A DNA stretch of 64,000 nucleotides from Bacteroidota bacterium (GCA_016192035.1 JACPUW010000023.1:1-64000), one strand, 5' to 3'. Counted from the stretch's first letter, positions 42,595 to 52,361 are shown. Notes: generated by a model from the sequence alone, not told the origin. Program-made: numbers and translations.

Positions 42595-43356
42595 ATGCGC
42601 ATAGGATTGGTGGGCGCGGGCAATACGGCCTGGCAATTGGGCCACCACCTAGCCAAGAACCGCGTGCCGCTCGCATATGTTACCGCCCGAAATTCTTCCA
42701 GGCTTGATGAATTGGCTGCTGTGCTGCAGTGCCCAAGATTGGCTTGGGGTCAAGATTTGCCCCATTGCCAGGGTGTGTTGCTCTGTGTGAGCGACGATGC
42801 CATAGGAGAAGTCTCGGCAAGTGCCTGTGTCAAATCTGATTGGATGGCACATTGCAGCGGATCGCAGCGCATGGATGCCCTTAGGGGAAACCAATCGAGA
42901 GGCGTGTTTTACCCATTGCAAACCATGACATGGGGAAGGCCCCTGCCTGCTGGATCAATATCCATTTGCATAGAAGCCGCCAGCCCAGAGGTGGAAACCG
43001 CCCTACTTGGCCTTGCATCGGCCTGTGGTTTTCAATCTACCGTACTGGATAGCCCTACCCGCCAAAAAATCCATGTAGCGGCTGTGGTAGTCAACAATTT
43101 TGTGAACCACTTGCTGGGCAAGGCAGAAGGACTCCTGCAGCGCGAAGGTTTGCCCAGGGAGCTATTGTTTGGGCTGGCCAGTGAGACCCTGCTCAAATAC
43201 CAGTCTATGGGCGCACTGCAGGCCCAAACCGGGCCCGCCAGACGGGGCGACGGGAAAATCATAGGAAACCATGAATCCATGCTGGCCCATGATCCCGAAT
43301 TATTGGCCATCTATCAAAGCATTACCCAATCCATAATTAAAGCCCATAGCCTGTGA
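42595..43356 (+). CDS. Rossmann-fold DUF2520 oxidoreductase
   Basis: 253 aa from ATG 42595. N-terminal dinucleotide fold RIGLVGAGNTAWQLGHHLA; DUF2520 helical part with GVFYPLQTMTWGRPL, KIHVAAVVVNNFVNHLLG and TGPARRGDGKII. Related to pyrroline-5-carboxylate reductase and F420-dependent NADP reductase folds; substrate not known. Followed by four genes overlapping or within a few nt. Confidence 0.87.
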   Translation: MRIGLVGAGNTAWQLGHHLAKNRVPLAYVTARNSSRLDELAAVLQCPRLAWGQDLPHCQGVLLCVSDDAIGEVSASACVKSDWMAHCSGSQRMDALRGNQSRGVFYPLQTMTWGRPLPAGSISICIEAASPEVETALLGLASACGFQSTVLDSPTRQKIHVAAVVVNNFVNHLLGKAEGLLQREGLPRELLFGLASETLLKYQSMGALQAQTGPARRGDGKIIGNHESMLAHDPELLAIYQSITQSIIKAHSL

Positions 43357-43868
43357 GTGTTATTGACAAGTTTAAGGAAATTAGGATTTTGCTATTTGAT
43401 ATGGACGGGGTACTCACCGATGGAACGGTGCTGGTAACCCCCACGGAACTCCTGCGCACCATGCATACCCGTGACGGATCGGCCATAACCCGGGCGGTGA
43501 AACAGGGGTTTGAGCTGGGTATTATTTCTGCCGGTTTTTCCCAGTCGGCCCATGATCGGTTCGTGGGCTTCGGTATGCAGCATATCTATATGGAAGCCAA
43601 GCCAAAGTGGCCCGTATTTAAACAAATACTGGCCATCACCGGATTCCAACCTGCACAGGTGCTTTATATGGGCGATGACATAGCCGATATGCAATGCCTA
43701 CACGCTGCGGGCATAGGTGTAGCGCCCCATGATGCCTGCCAAGACGTGTTGGCCATGGCCGACCATATAACACAACATAGGGGAGGGCATGGTGCGGTTA
43801 GGGAAGTAATAGAGCTGGTGCTCAGGTCTCAAGGAAAATGGGAACTGCCCTCCCTGACACATGATTAA
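43353..43868 (+). CDS. HAD phosphatase, KdsC-like
   Basis: 171 aa, start GTG 43353 overlapping the previous stop. HAD motif 1 is LLFDMDGVLTDGTV, motif 2 GIISAGFS, motif 4 YMGDDIADMQCLHAAG. This capless C0 type is that of KdsC (Kdo-8-phosphate phosphatase) and YrbI. No other Kdo genes are nearby, so the substrate could differ. Overlaps the UbiA gene by 8 nt. Confidence 0.86.
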   Translation: MSVIDKFKEIRILLFDMDGVLTDGTVLVTPTELLRTMHTRDGSAITRAVKQGFELGIISAGFSQSAHDRFVGFGMQHIYMEAKPKWPVFKQILAITGFQPAQVLYMGDDIADMQCLHAAGIGVAPHDACQDVLAMADHITQHRGGHGAVREVIELVLRSQGKWELPSLTHD

Positions 43869-44727
43869 GGCATTCTTCATAAGCACCCGCGCCGGCAATC
43901 TTTTCGTTATGGCGCTCACCCAAGTGCTGGCATACCAACTACTCCAAGAGGCGGTGGATTTGTCTATCGTACTGGCTGCCATAGCTACCATGTGCATTGG
44001 CTTGTGCGGATACATAGCAAATGATTGGTTTGACCGGAGCATAGACCAAATTAACCGGCCCGGCAGGAATGTTTTTCACCTGCCCTGGATTGGCCAAAGG
44101 GCTTGGTACTTATTCGCCATATCCGGGGTGCTGGGCATGGGCATGGGCGCTTGGCTGGGGCCCTGGTTGCTGACCCTATGCGCAGGTACTTGGGCCTTGC
44201 TCATGCTGTATGCCCGGTGGCTCAAGGGCAGCCCCTTTATGGGCAACATCACTATTTCGGCCCTTCATTCAGTGCTCTTTGCCATGCCGGCCCTGTTGGC
44301 ACAGGGCATTGATTGGCGTGTTTTGGGATTCAATGGCCGGTTTTTTTTGGTTATGGCGGGTTTTGCCTTTGCCACTGCCTGGTTTAGGGAATGGGCCAAG
44401 GATATGGAAGACCTGGCTGGTGACCGCGCGGCAGGTTTGCGCACGGCAGCGGTGATGTACCCTGTGTCCATCTCCAAGGCAGGAATGGCGGTTATTGGAT
44501 TGGCCATTGTCTTGGCTATCATCATATTTATTGTTGGACTGCATATCCCTTCCTTTTATGGTCGGCAGGGGGTGTTGGTGTATTACTACCTGTTTCTTAT
44601 GCTGCCCATGTGCTTGCGCTCCATGGTCATGCTGGCTGGGGCCCAAAACCAACATGATTGGCATAAACTAGCCACATGGCTTAAGATTGTCATGTTTGCC
44701 GGTGTGATTTCTATGGCTATTAAATAA
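43861..44727 (+). CDS. UbiA-family prenyltransferase
   Basis: 288 aa with seven to nine helices. The first Asp-rich motif is ANDWFDRSIDQINRP and the second KDMEDLAGDRAAGLRT; both bind the prenyl diphosphate through Mg2+. Closest in style to (geranylgeranyl)glycerol-phosphate or menaquinone-type transferases, the acceptor cannot be told from sequence. In a run KdsC-like, UbiA, Maf. Confidence 0.86.
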   Translation: MIKAFFISTRAGNLFVMALTQVLAYQLLQEAVDLSIVLAAIATMCIGLCGYIANDWFDRSIDQINRPGRNVFHLPWIGQRAWYLFAISGVLGMGMGAWLGPWLLTLCAGTWALLMLYARWLKGSPFMGNITISALHSVLFAMPALLAQGIDWRVLGFNGRFFLVMAGFAFATAWFREWAKDMEDLAGDRAAGLRTAAVMYPVSISKAGMAVIGLAIVLAIIIFIVGLHIPSFYGRQGVLVYYYLFLMLPMCLRSMVMLAGAQNQHDWHKLATWLKIVMFAGVISMAIK

Positions 44728-44729
44728 TT

Positions 44730-45299
44730 ATGCTTCAAGATATTAATATTATACTCGGCTCCAAATCACCCCGTAGGGCTGAGATATTAAGGGCTGCCGG
44801 TTTTGATTTCAAGGTAGAGGTGCATGAGGTGGATGAGCGCAATACCCCTCCATTGACACCATATGCCCTGGCTGGGCACTTGGCCCATAAGAAATCTATG
44901 GGGTTTCGCCCGCTGCAAGAAAAAGAACTGCTCATCACCTGCGACACGGTGGTGGACTTAGACGGAAAGCTCCTTGGCAAGCCTGATGACTACCAAGATG
45001 CCGTTCGGATGCTTGGCTTACTGAGTGGAAGGTCTCATTTGGTGCACAGCGGATTGTGCCTTCGCACCCTTCACAAACAGTATCTGCATACCGATTCCAC
45101 CGAAGTGAAGTTCGGGCTGCTAAAGCCACAAGACATAGAGCGGTATGTGGGTGAGGGTTTGGCAGATGACAAGGCTGGGGCATATGGTATTCAAGACTGG
45201 CTGGGAATGATGGGGGTATCCTATATTAGCGGCTCGTATTTCAACGTGATGGGTTTGCCCATTCACTTACTTTACCAAGCGCTTAACCAATTTCTTTAA
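44730..45299 (+). CDS. maf: Maf-family nucleoside triphosphate pyrophosphatase
   Basis: 189 aa. LGSKSPRRAEILRAAGFDF (SxRR motif) at the start, ITCDTVVDLDGKLLGKP with the active-site Asp, GLADDKAGAYGIQD near the end. Hydrolyses dTTP, UTP and modified nucleotides to monophosphates. Three nt after the UbiA stop. Confidence 0.93.
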   Translation: MLQDINIILGSKSPRRAEILRAAGFDFKVEVHEVDERNTPPLTPYALAGHLAHKKSMGFRPLQEKELLITCDTVVDLDGKLLGKPDDYQDAVRMLGLLSGRSHLVHSGLCLRTLHKQYLHTDSTEVKFGLLKPQDIERYVGEGLADDKAGAYGIQDWLGMMGVSYISGSYFNVMGLPIHLLYQALNQFL

Positions 45300-45302
45300 C
45301 AC

Positions 45303-45686
45303 ATGTTGACAGGAAAGGATTTTATTCTTATTGGTGCCATATTGGGCTTATTGGCAGTGGTGATCGGGGCTTTGGGGGCACACTGGTTAAGGCCTTTGAT
45401 GAATGAACCTGAAATGGCCAGCTTCTCCACCGCTAGTACCTACCATTTGGTGCATGCGGTCATGCTGGTTTTTATGGGTTATTATGTGCGCCGCAAATCG
45501 GGCAGCCGGGGCTTGCGTATTAGTTCTTATGCCTTTATGTTCGGTACCGTACTCTTTTCGGGCACCCTGTATATGCGCTCCCTGTTTCACGCGGAGTGGA
45601 TTTCGTTTCTAACCCCGGTGGGGGGCTTGTCACTCATCATAGGTTGGGGAGCCCTGGGTGTTTATGCCCTTTTGGGCAGGATATAA
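45303..45686 (+). CDS. DUF423/TMEM256 family membrane protein
   Basis: 127 aa, four helices. Family pattern GALGAHWLRPLM, FSTASTYHLVHAVMLVFMGYY, LFSGTLYMRSL and FLTPVGGLSLIIGWGALGVYAL is plain. No function is established. Last gene of the ccm-to-maf + strand series; convergent with the CAP gene. Confidence 0.9.
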   Translation: MLTGKDFILIGAILGLLAVVIGALGAHWLRPLMNEPEMASFSTASTYHLVHAVMLVFMGYYVRRKSGSRGLRISSYAFMFGTVLFSGTLYMRSLFHAEWISFLTPVGGLSLIIGWGALGVYALLGRI

Positions 45687-45688
45687 GG

Positions 45689-46180
45689 CTACTCTAGGTA
45701 GCTGGCAAAGATTTGGGTGAAGTAATACACCCCGTCGTCACTCTTTGAAACCCCCATCCCCGTTATGTCAAAATCTTCGTTCAGAATGTTTTCCTTGTGC
45801 GAAGGACTCTTTATCCAGCCGTCAAACACCTTGTCTGCCGGGTCATCATAGCCCTTGTTAAAGGCCACGTTTTCGGCCACCATTTCCACTTCTATGTTTT
45901 CAAATATCAAATCGGCGCGCTCCTCCCAGCCCCGGTGGCCAAAAGCCCTGGCGCCCTGGGCCATCTTTAGGCTGTGTTCGCGGGCCAACTCTTGCATATA
46001 GGGTATGGACTTTAGCTCGCCCATACCCTTTTTTTCTCGGTACTGGTTTATAAGTTCAAGTGTAAGTGTTTCCAGTTCAAGCAGTTCTTTGGTGGAGCCC
46101 ACCATAGCTGTACTTGGTGCAAAACCGCACCATATACCCAGGCATAGCACCAGCGATATGGCTAATATGGGGTTGCGCAT
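45689..46180 (-). CDS. CAP-domain (SCP-like) secreted protein
   Basis: 163 aa with signal peptide (ILAISLVLCLGIWCGF). CAP motifs: LELINQYREKKGMGELKSI, AREHSLKMAQGARAFGHRGWEER, VAENVAFNKG, DGWIKSPSHKENILNEDFDITGMGV and VYYFTQIFA. The His and Glu of the CAP cavity are present. Found widely in bacteria, role unclear. Confidence 0.88.
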   Translation of the reverse strand: MRNPILAISLVLCLGIWCGFAPSTAMVGSTKELLELETLTLELINQYREKKGMGELKSIPYMQELAREHSLKMAQGARAFGHRGWEERADLIFENIEVEMVAENVAFNKGYDDPADKVFDGWIKSPSHKENILNEDFDITGMGVSKSDDGVYYFTQIFASYLE

Positions 46181-46241
46181 TGATGGGGCAAATTAAATGG
46201 AAGAAAAGCGGTATAGACAGATAATTTGCCGAAATAACATC

Positions 46242-47042
46242 TTATTGGTTAAACTGTACCTTGTGTACAGCCACGCCCTGCGCCGAGCGCACCACCACGG
46301 CGTACAGCCCCGGGGCAAATGGTCGGGTATCTATGGTGCCAATGGCCCCGGCGAAGCTTCCTATCAACTGGCCGTTCAATCCAAGTATGTCTATTGCCAC
46401 CTCGTCGCCTTGCCATTCTATGGGATAGCTTATGTGCAGGAGCCCCAGGGTAGGATTGGGATATAGGATGGGTGCATTGCTGGCCATTTCTTCCAGGCCC
46501 ACGTAGGTGCTTATGGAGATTTCATCTACCCACAGTTTGCTGGACTTGCCAAGGCTGGAGGGGTAAAAGGCAACCTTGATAGAGTCGGCTGTTGCACTTT
46601 TCTTGAGTTTAAGTTGAAAGAACGTCCAGTCGGGATAGGTTTCCGAAAAGTATAATATTGACTCTGACTCAACCTTTTTGCCCTTTAGGTACTGCACTTT
46701 TACAAAAGCTTCGTCCTGGCCTACCAAATCGGATTTTACATAACCAATCAGCGCATCTTGGCTAAACTCGGCATAAGGAAGCATGGTAAAGACCCCCGAA
46801 TCGCCAAACGTGGGATTGAGTACCAGCATACTGTAGCTTCCTTCTTTGGCATCTGATGATTTAACCACGGGTTGGTCTTCGTTAAAGTAATCAAAGTCAG
46901 CGCGCCATCCGGTAGGTATGTCGCACTCACAGGCGGAATTGGCTTTCCAGTCCTCAAAACCGTTATTGGTAATGTTCTGGGCATTAGTTAAGTGGCTCAT
47001 GGCCATTCCAAGTAGGATAAGGGGTAAAAAGGGTTGTTTCAT
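46242..47042 (-). CDS. T9SS-secreted protein with C-terminal sorting domain
   Basis: 266 aa. Signal peptide (FLPLILLGMAMSHLTNAQ), a beta-rich PCMD/CBM-like domain (about 20-175, NGFEDWKANSACECDIPTGW ... VDEISIST), and the type A sorting domain at about 188-266: LYPNPTLGLLHISYP, IDILGLNGQLIGSF, FAPGLYAVVVRSAQG. Exported by the Por/T9SS and likely anchored or released at the surface. Shows that the host has a T9SS. Confidence 0.87.
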   Translation of the reverse strand: MKQPFLPLILLGMAMSHLTNAQNITNNGFEDWKANSACECDIPTGWRADFDYFNEDQPVVKSSDAKEGSYSMLVLNPTFGDSGVFTMLPYAEFSQDALIGYVKSDLVGQDEAFVKVQYLKGKKVESESILYFSETYPDWTFFQLKLKKSATADSIKVAFYPSSLGKSSKLWVDEISISTYVGLEEMASNAPILYPNPTLGLLHISYPIEWQGDEVAIDILGLNGQLIGSFAGAIGTIDTRPFAPGLYAVVVRSAQGVAVHKVQFNQ

Positions 47043-47367
47043 GGGATGTTTTTGTTAATTGAAAGCGAATGTAATGATAAGAACATTTTGCCAGGGTGCC
47101 CAGGTTGGGGCATTCGGTCAGGCTCAAGTTTCTATTGGCGCAAATTGTCGGGCTTAGTTTCCTTCTTTCTTTTCTTCAATCGCCTATTGCCCAATGTTTT
47201 GAAATTTTGATTGGCTAATTTTTAGACACAGGGCAATGCCCCGCCACAGTAAACCCTGTGCCATTGGTAACACCTCAGTGAGACATGCTCATCCAGTTTC
47301 AAACACCGTCATTGGGGGCTATGGTGAGTATTTTCAAAAGCCCAAATGGCCCCATATGTCCATGCCG
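47043..47367. other. Intergenic region, 325 bp, upstream of the T9SS cargo gene
   Basis: Near -7 element TACATTCG (minus, 47066-47073) for the sorting-domain gene; 7-bp inverted repeat CACAGGG/CCCTGTG at 47227-47260 with a 20-nt loop. No gene seen. Confidence 0.45.
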
Positions 47368-47838
47368 TCAATCATGGTTTTCCATCATGTATGTTAATAC
47401 CTTTTTGCACAGCATTTCTAGCATTTCTGCATCCACCATGTCAAAATAATTGGCTTCAATGTGGTCTATGTCAAGCACAAACGCACATTCTCCTTGCCAC
47501 ATGGCGGGTACCACTATTTCTGATCTGGGCTCGGGGTGGCAGGCTATGTAGCCCGGGTATTGCGCCACGTTGGGCACTATTACCGTCTTGCCTTCAAGTG
47601 CAGCATTGCCACATACCCCCTTGCCAAATGGTATAAAAAAACAGGGCAATTCACCTTGATAGGGGCCTATGGTAAGCTGCTGTTCGTGCTGGTGCATGTA
47701 AAACCCCACCCAAAAAAAGCCAAATTCCTTCTTTAGCATGGCGCATAGGTTCGCCATGTGTACATGGGTGGGCAGGGGTTCTATAAGCAGGGCTTCAAAC
47801 TGGGTATGGACTTGGCCGTATTGGTCTCGCTTGGTCAT
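47368..47838 (-). CDS. msrC: Free methionine-R-sulfoxide reductase (GAF domain)
   Basis: 156 aa from ATG 47838; a longer reading to 47904 starts at TTG and runs past the family N-terminus. GAF core FGFFWVGFYMH, then IPFGKGVCGNAALEG with the first Cys, YPGYIACHPEPRSEIVVPAM with the catalytic Cys and Ser/Glu. Matches the fRMsr (MsrC) family, which reduces free Met-R-sulfoxide with thioredoxin. Divergent from leuS. Confidence 0.88.
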   Translation of the reverse strand: MTKRDQYGQVHTQFEALLIEPLPTHVHMANLCAMLKKEFGFFWVGFYMHQHEQQLTIGPYQGELPCFFIPFGKGVCGNAALEGKTVIVPNVAQYPGYIACHPEPRSEIVVPAMWQGECAFVLDIDHIEANYFDMVDAEMLEMLCKKVLTYMMENHD

Positions 47839-47909
47839 GGGCTTATATATAGTAGCTATGGCGGGCTGCCAGATAGCTGGGCTATTTTCGCGCGAAATTA
47901 TCAATTCAG

Positions 47910-50702
47910 ATGGTCGAGATCGATTTCGCTGGCATTGAAGCGAAATGGCAATCCTTTTGGCAAAACGAAGGCACCTTTAGGGCGCATGAGGGAACTGGAA
48001 AACCCAAATACTATGTGCTCACCATGTTTCCCTACCCCAGCGGCAAGGGCCTGCATGTGGGCCATCCCCTAAGCTATGTGGCGGCTGACATAGTGGCCCG
48101 CTACCATCGCCACAAGGGTTTTGAGGTCCTGCATCCCATGGGTTTCGACGCTTTTGGCCTGCCCGCTGAACAATACGCCATACAAACGGGCAAGCACCCC
48201 GCCCATACTACCGCCGAGAACATAGCTACCTATAAGAAACAGTTGGAAATATTGGGACTGAGCTATGACTGGCAAAGGGAGGTGCGCACCTGCGATCCTG
48301 CTTATTATAGATGGACCCAGTGGATATTCCTGCGCCTGTTTCATGCCTATTTCGACCCCAAAACAAAAGCCGCCCGCCCTATTGCCGAACTTGTGGCACA
48401 TTTTGATAATCAAGGGACAAAAGGTATTTCATTTGCCCACCCTTTTTCGGCAGAAAGCTGGAGAGGCATGAGCCCACTGGAGAAAGAAGAGATGCTCCAG
48501 CATTTTAGGCTGGCCTACCTGGCTTGGTCAGACGTAAACTGGTGTGAGGCATTGGGTACCGTACTGGCCAATGATGAGGTAATCAATGGTTTGTCAGAGC
48601 GGGGCGGACATCCCGTTACCAAGAAGCGCATGAGGCAGTGGTACTTGCGCATTTCGGCCTATGCCGAGCGGCTGCTCCAGGGGCTTGAAACCATAGACTG
48701 GCCCGAGCCCCTTAAAGACATGCAGCGCAACTGGATAGGCAAAAGCGTAGGCGCAGAGTTGGCTTTTCCACTTTTGGGGCCTGATGGCACACCCACAGGG
48801 AAGTCAATCACCGTGTTTACCACCAGGCCCGATACGGTGTTTGGTGTGGGTTTTATGGTGGTGGCTCCTGAGAGTGAGTGGGTAAGGGTATGCACACAGC
48901 CCCAGCAGGCGGCTGAAATTGACGCCTATTTAGATTATGTGCGCTCGCGCTCCGAGCGCGAACGCCTGTCGGAAGTAAAGCGGGTAACGGGTGCATTTAC
49001 TGGTTCATACGTGCATCATCCCTTTACCGGCCAGCCCATACCCGTTTATACATCGGAATATGTGTTGGGTTCCTACGGCACCGGCGCCATTATGGGGGTA
49101 CCGGGCCACGATGCCCGCGACCATGCCTTTGCGCTCAAATTTGGTCTCCCCATATTGAGGGTGGTGCAGGGGCCCGCCGATACCGGGCTGCCATACGAAG
49201 GCAGGGAAGGGGTGATGGTACATTCACAAATACTGGAGGGCCTAGAGGTAGGGGCGGCCATAGAAAAGGCTATCAGTGAAATAGAAAGTAAAGGACTGGG
49301 ACGCAGGAGGGTAAATTACCGCATGAGGGATGCCGGATTTTCGCGGCAGCGATACTGGGGTGAACCCATTCCCGTGGTATTTGATGGCGAAAGGCCCGTG
49401 GCCCTGGCCGAATGCGAATTGCCGCTTGAACTGCCCCAGGTGGATTCATTTAAGCCCACAGGAACGGGAAAATCACCACTGGCCCATGCACGGGACTGGC
49501 TGCAAGCGGGCGGGGGCCTGGTGCGCGAAACCGATACCATGCCCGGGTACGCCGGGTCTAGTTGGTACTGGCTCAGATATATGGATCCAAGCAATGACCA
49601 GGAGTTTGCCAGCCGGCAAAAGGTGGACTACTGGCAGCAAGTGGACCTGTATATAGGAGGGGCTGAACATGCCGTGGGCCACCTGCTCTATGCCCGTTTG
49701 TGGCAAAAAGTGCTGTTTGACATGGGATTGGTGGGGTGTGACGAGCCTTTTAAGAAAATGGTGAACCAGGGTATGATCCAAGGGGCTTCCAAGTTGGTGG
49801 GGCGCGTGGTAGATCAGGATTCTAAAGCCGTTACCTATGTTTCGGCGGGTTTGCAGGCCCAGTATGCCATAACCGACCATGTACATGTGGACGTGGCCCT
49901 TGTGGGCGCCAATGATGAGGTGGACTTGGATGCATTTGGCAAGGAAAGGGGTGATGGTGCCCAAATTTCTTTTGCCCTGGAAGATGGTAAACTGCTATGC
50001 CATACGGAAATAGAGAAAATGAGCAAACGCTGGCTAAATGTGGTAAACCCTGAAACCATAGTAGGCAGGTACGGCGCCGATACTTTTAGGATGTATGTCA
50101 TGTTCCTGGGCCCTATCACCGATTCAAAGCCCTGGAATACCCACGGCATAGAAGGGGTATATAAGTTCTTGCGAAAGTTTTGGAACCTATTCTACAACCG
50201 TCAAGGCCTGTTTGAAGCAGCTGAAGGCCCTGCCCCGCAACAGGCACTTAAAGCCCTGCATACCTGCATACAGCGGGTGGGTGCCGACCTCGCCAAGCTG
50301 TCGCTCAACACCTGTGTGAGCCACTTTATGATTTGTGTGAACGAACTCCATTCCATAGGGTCAAACCAAAGGGAAGTGCTTGAACCATTGGTAGTACTGC
50401 TTTCCCCTTTTGCGCCGCACCTATGTGAAGAACTATGGGAATCCCTGGGCCACAAGCCTTCCATAAGCCAGGTGGCCTACCCACAGGTTGACCAAAAGTA
50501 CCTGGAAGAAGCATTCGTGGAGTATCCTGTAATGATCAATGGAAAACTCAGGGCTAAGGTGATGCTGGCCAATGGAATAGATAGGGATGGCGCACTGGCA
50601 TTGGCACTGGCCGATGAGCACGTAAAAAAATGGGTGGGCCAGGGCACGCTTAAGAATGCCATATTTGTGCCCGGGCGCATAATAAATCTGGTAGTGGCCT
50701 AG
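47910..50702 (+). CDS. leuS: Leucyl-tRNA synthetase
   Basis: 930 aa, class I. HIGH motif in HVGHPLSYVAADIVARY, CP1 editing domain about 230-450 (TTRPDTVFGVGFMVVAPE, GTGAIMGVPGHDARDHAFA), and KMSKS region EKMSKRWLNVVNPETIV, where Arg replaces the second Ser. Anticodon-binding domain at about 700-860. Essential for translation; monocistronic or with the zinc-ribbon gene. Confidence 0.96.
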   Translation: MVEIDFAGIEAKWQSFWQNEGTFRAHEGTGKPKYYVLTMFPYPSGKGLHVGHPLSYVAADIVARYHRHKGFEVLHPMGFDAFGLPAEQYAIQTGKHPAHTTAENIATYKKQLEILGLSYDWQREVRTCDPAYYRWTQWIFLRLFHAYFDPKTKAARPIAELVAHFDNQGTKGISFAHPFSAESWRGMSPLEKEEMLQHFRLAYLAWSDVNWCEALGTVLANDEVINGLSERGGHPVTKKRMRQWYLRISAYAERLLQGLETIDWPEPLKDMQRNWIGKSVGAELAFPLLGPDGTPTGKSITVFTTRPDTVFGVGFMVVAPESEWVRVCTQPQQAAEIDAYLDYVRSRSERERLSEVKRVTGAFTGSYVHHPFTGQPIPVYTSEYVLGSYGTGAIMGVPGHDARDHAFALKFGLPILRVVQGPADTGLPYEGREGVMVHSQILEGLEVGAAIEKAISEIESKGLGRRRVNYRMRDAGFSRQRYWGEPIPVVFDGERPVALAECELPLELPQVDSFKPTGTGKSPLAHARDWLQAGGGLVRETDTMPGYAGSSWYWLRYMDPSNDQEFASRQKVDYWQQVDLYIGGAEHAVGHLLYARLWQKVLFDMGLVGCDEPFKKMVNQGMIQGASKLVGRVVDQDSKAVTYVSAGLQAQYAITDHVHVDVALVGANDEVDLDAFGKERGDGAQISFALEDGKLLCHTEIEKMSKRWLNVVNPETIVGRYGADTFRMYVMFLGPITDSKPWNTHGIEGVYKFLRKFWNLFYNRQGLFEAAEGPAPQQALKALHTCIQRVGADLAKLSLNTCVSHFMICVNELHSIGSNQREVLEPLVVLLSPFAPHLCEELWESLGHKPSISQVAYPQVDQKYLEEAFVEYPVMINGKLRAKVMLANGIDRDGALALALADEHVKKWVGQGTLKNAIFVPGRIINLVVA

Positions 50703-50737
50703 CCATGAACAATGTATAGCCCTTTTTTATGTAAGTG

Positions 50738-51298
50738 ATGAAAGACCAATTCTCGGAAATTCCACCGCATTTCTACGATACCCTCACAGGGGCACCCATT
50801 CAGGAGTGCAAGCTCTGTGGCAAGAATCTATATTTTGGAAATGAACAGTATGTCATTGAAAAAGCCCTGCACAAGACTGAGGTAATTTTTGAACATGCTG
50901 TCTGCCTGCCCTGTGCCGAAAAAATGCGCGGGCAGTTGTCCAGGGTTTCCCTGCGCAACATTGACCTCTTTTTGCTGGCCAACGCCCGTTTTTACCAAAG
51001 GGCCGAAAGGCTTAGGGATCTGGAGTTTGACACGGATACCTGGTTGAAAAACTGCATAGTGAACGACACCACCCGACAGGATGAAAGCGAATACCAAATT
51101 GTGGGTTTGTTTAAGGGTAGCAGGATGGTACAAGGGCAGTTTCCCTACATGATAGGAGGAAAGGCCCTGGATGCACTACAGGAAAGCCTGTCGCAAGAAA
51201 CTAAGGACACGCTTGACAGGTTTAAGGACGATTTCTTCAATGTGCCGCCTGAATTGGAGCACCTTTTCCGCGACCCCAAGTTTACCCTGTTGGTGTAG
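50738..51298 (+). CDS. Hypothetical protein with two CxxC zinc-ribbon motifs
   Basis: 186 aa from ATG 50738. CKLCGK at residues 24-29 and CLPCAE at 56-61 could bind one zinc ion. The rest is helical and charged, ending PELEHLFRDPKFTLLV. I do not recognise the family. Located 35 bp after leuS, probably co-transcribed. Confidence 0.75.
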   Translation: MKDQFSEIPPHFYDTLTGAPIQECKLCGKNLYFGNEQYVIEKALHKTEVIFEHAVCLPCAEKMRGQLSRVSLRNIDLFLLANARFYQRAERLRDLEFDTDTWLKNCIVNDTTRQDESEYQIVGLFKGSRMVQGQFPYMIGGKALDALQESLSQETKDTLDRFKDDFFNVPPELEHLFRDPKFTLLV

Positions 51299-51299
51299 C

Positions 51300-52241
51300 C
51301 TAGGCCATTTGTTGCTCCATATAATCATAAAAAACCCCTTCTTTCATTGCGTAATCGCTGTAATACAGTTGGTTGAATTGTCCTAAACCTAGTATGTAGC
51401 GGGCAAGTAGCACAGAAACCACTATGAGGTCAGACCGATACGCCACCATGCCGGGCACATCGAGCAATTCGCCTTTGGTGCTGCGCACTATTAGCTCTGA
51501 AAGTTCCTTGAAATGGGCGATGGGTATTTCATGCGCCCTGGAAAACTCGGGGAACGGCAGGTTGCGGATATTTAGATAATCCATCTTGGAAAGGGTTTCA
51601 AAACAGCCGGCCGAGCCCACCATCACCCGGGGTTTGTGCTGTTTAATCGCTTGGGCAACCCCCGTGAGCCTCTCCTGAAAGAAAGCATGAAGACGGGCCA
51701 TTTCTTCCTGGCACATAGGATCGCACTGGTGATAGGCCTTGGCCAGGCGAAGCCCGCCCAGGGGCAGGCTTTGGCTCCAGAGTATCTGTTTCTTGCTGCC
51801 TATGATTACTTCTGAACTGCCGCCTCCAATATCCAATATGAGATACGGCTTGTTTCCCGGTTTATAGGCATGTATCACGCCCTTAAATATCAATTCCGCT
51901 TCGCGCTGGCCGGTTATGATTTCTATGTCGTGGTGCAGGATTTTACTGCCCTCCTCCACAAAATTTCGCCCGTTGGCGGCATCCCTGAATACCGAGGTGC
52001 CAAATGCCAGCACCGTGTCCACGCCAAGCTCATCAATGAGTGCCTTGTAGTCCTTGAGGCAGCGGATACCCCGCGCCAAGGCTTCAGGTTCTATATGGTT
52101 GTCCACCAGCCCGCCCTGTGCCATGCGCACGTGACTTTGCTTGCTAAACAATTCAAAACCATTGCCTTTTTGGTCAATGCCTTTGATAAGGAGATGAAAG
52201 GTGTTGCTCCCCAGGTCTATAATGGCTACATGTCCGCGCAA
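51300..52241 (-). CDS. Ppx/GppA family phosphatase
   Basis: 313 aa. ASKHA-fold motifs IIDLGSNTFHLLI and LDIGGGSSEVIIG; also FGTSVFRDAANG and VGSAGCFETLSKM. Short form without the C-terminal HD domain of E. coli Ppx, as is common in Bacteroidota. Hydrolyses polyphosphate or pppGpp. The first codon is TTG 52241; no ATG fits. Confidence 0.88.
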   Translation of the reverse strand: MRGHVAIIDLGSNTFHLLIKGIDQKGNGFELFSKQSHVRMAQGGLVDNHIEPEALARGIRCLKDYKALIDELGVDTVLAFGTSVFRDAANGRNFVEEGSKILHHDIEIITGQREAELIFKGVIHAYKPGNKPYLILDIGGGSSEVIIGSKKQILWSQSLPLGGLRLAKAYHQCDPMCQEEMARLHAFFQERLTGVAQAIKQHKPRVMVGSAGCFETLSKMDYLNIRNLPFPEFSRAHEIPIAHFKELSELIVRSTKGELLDVPGMVAYRSDLIVVSVLLARYILGLGQFNQLYYSDYAMKEGVFYDYMEQQMA

Positions 52242-52361
52242 TGGATGGATATAGGTTTACGGCAGGATTGGGATTTGAAATCAAATGATTTCTACAAAGG
52301 AACTGTTTTGGGGTTATGGAATTGTAAAATGCAGGCCTTATTTGCTGCACCTCTTCATGCT

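Noticed and set aside
47043-47367. tRNA or small RNA gene in the spacer
   Set aside because: No T-loop sequence GGTTCRA with matching stems was found here or in other spacers.
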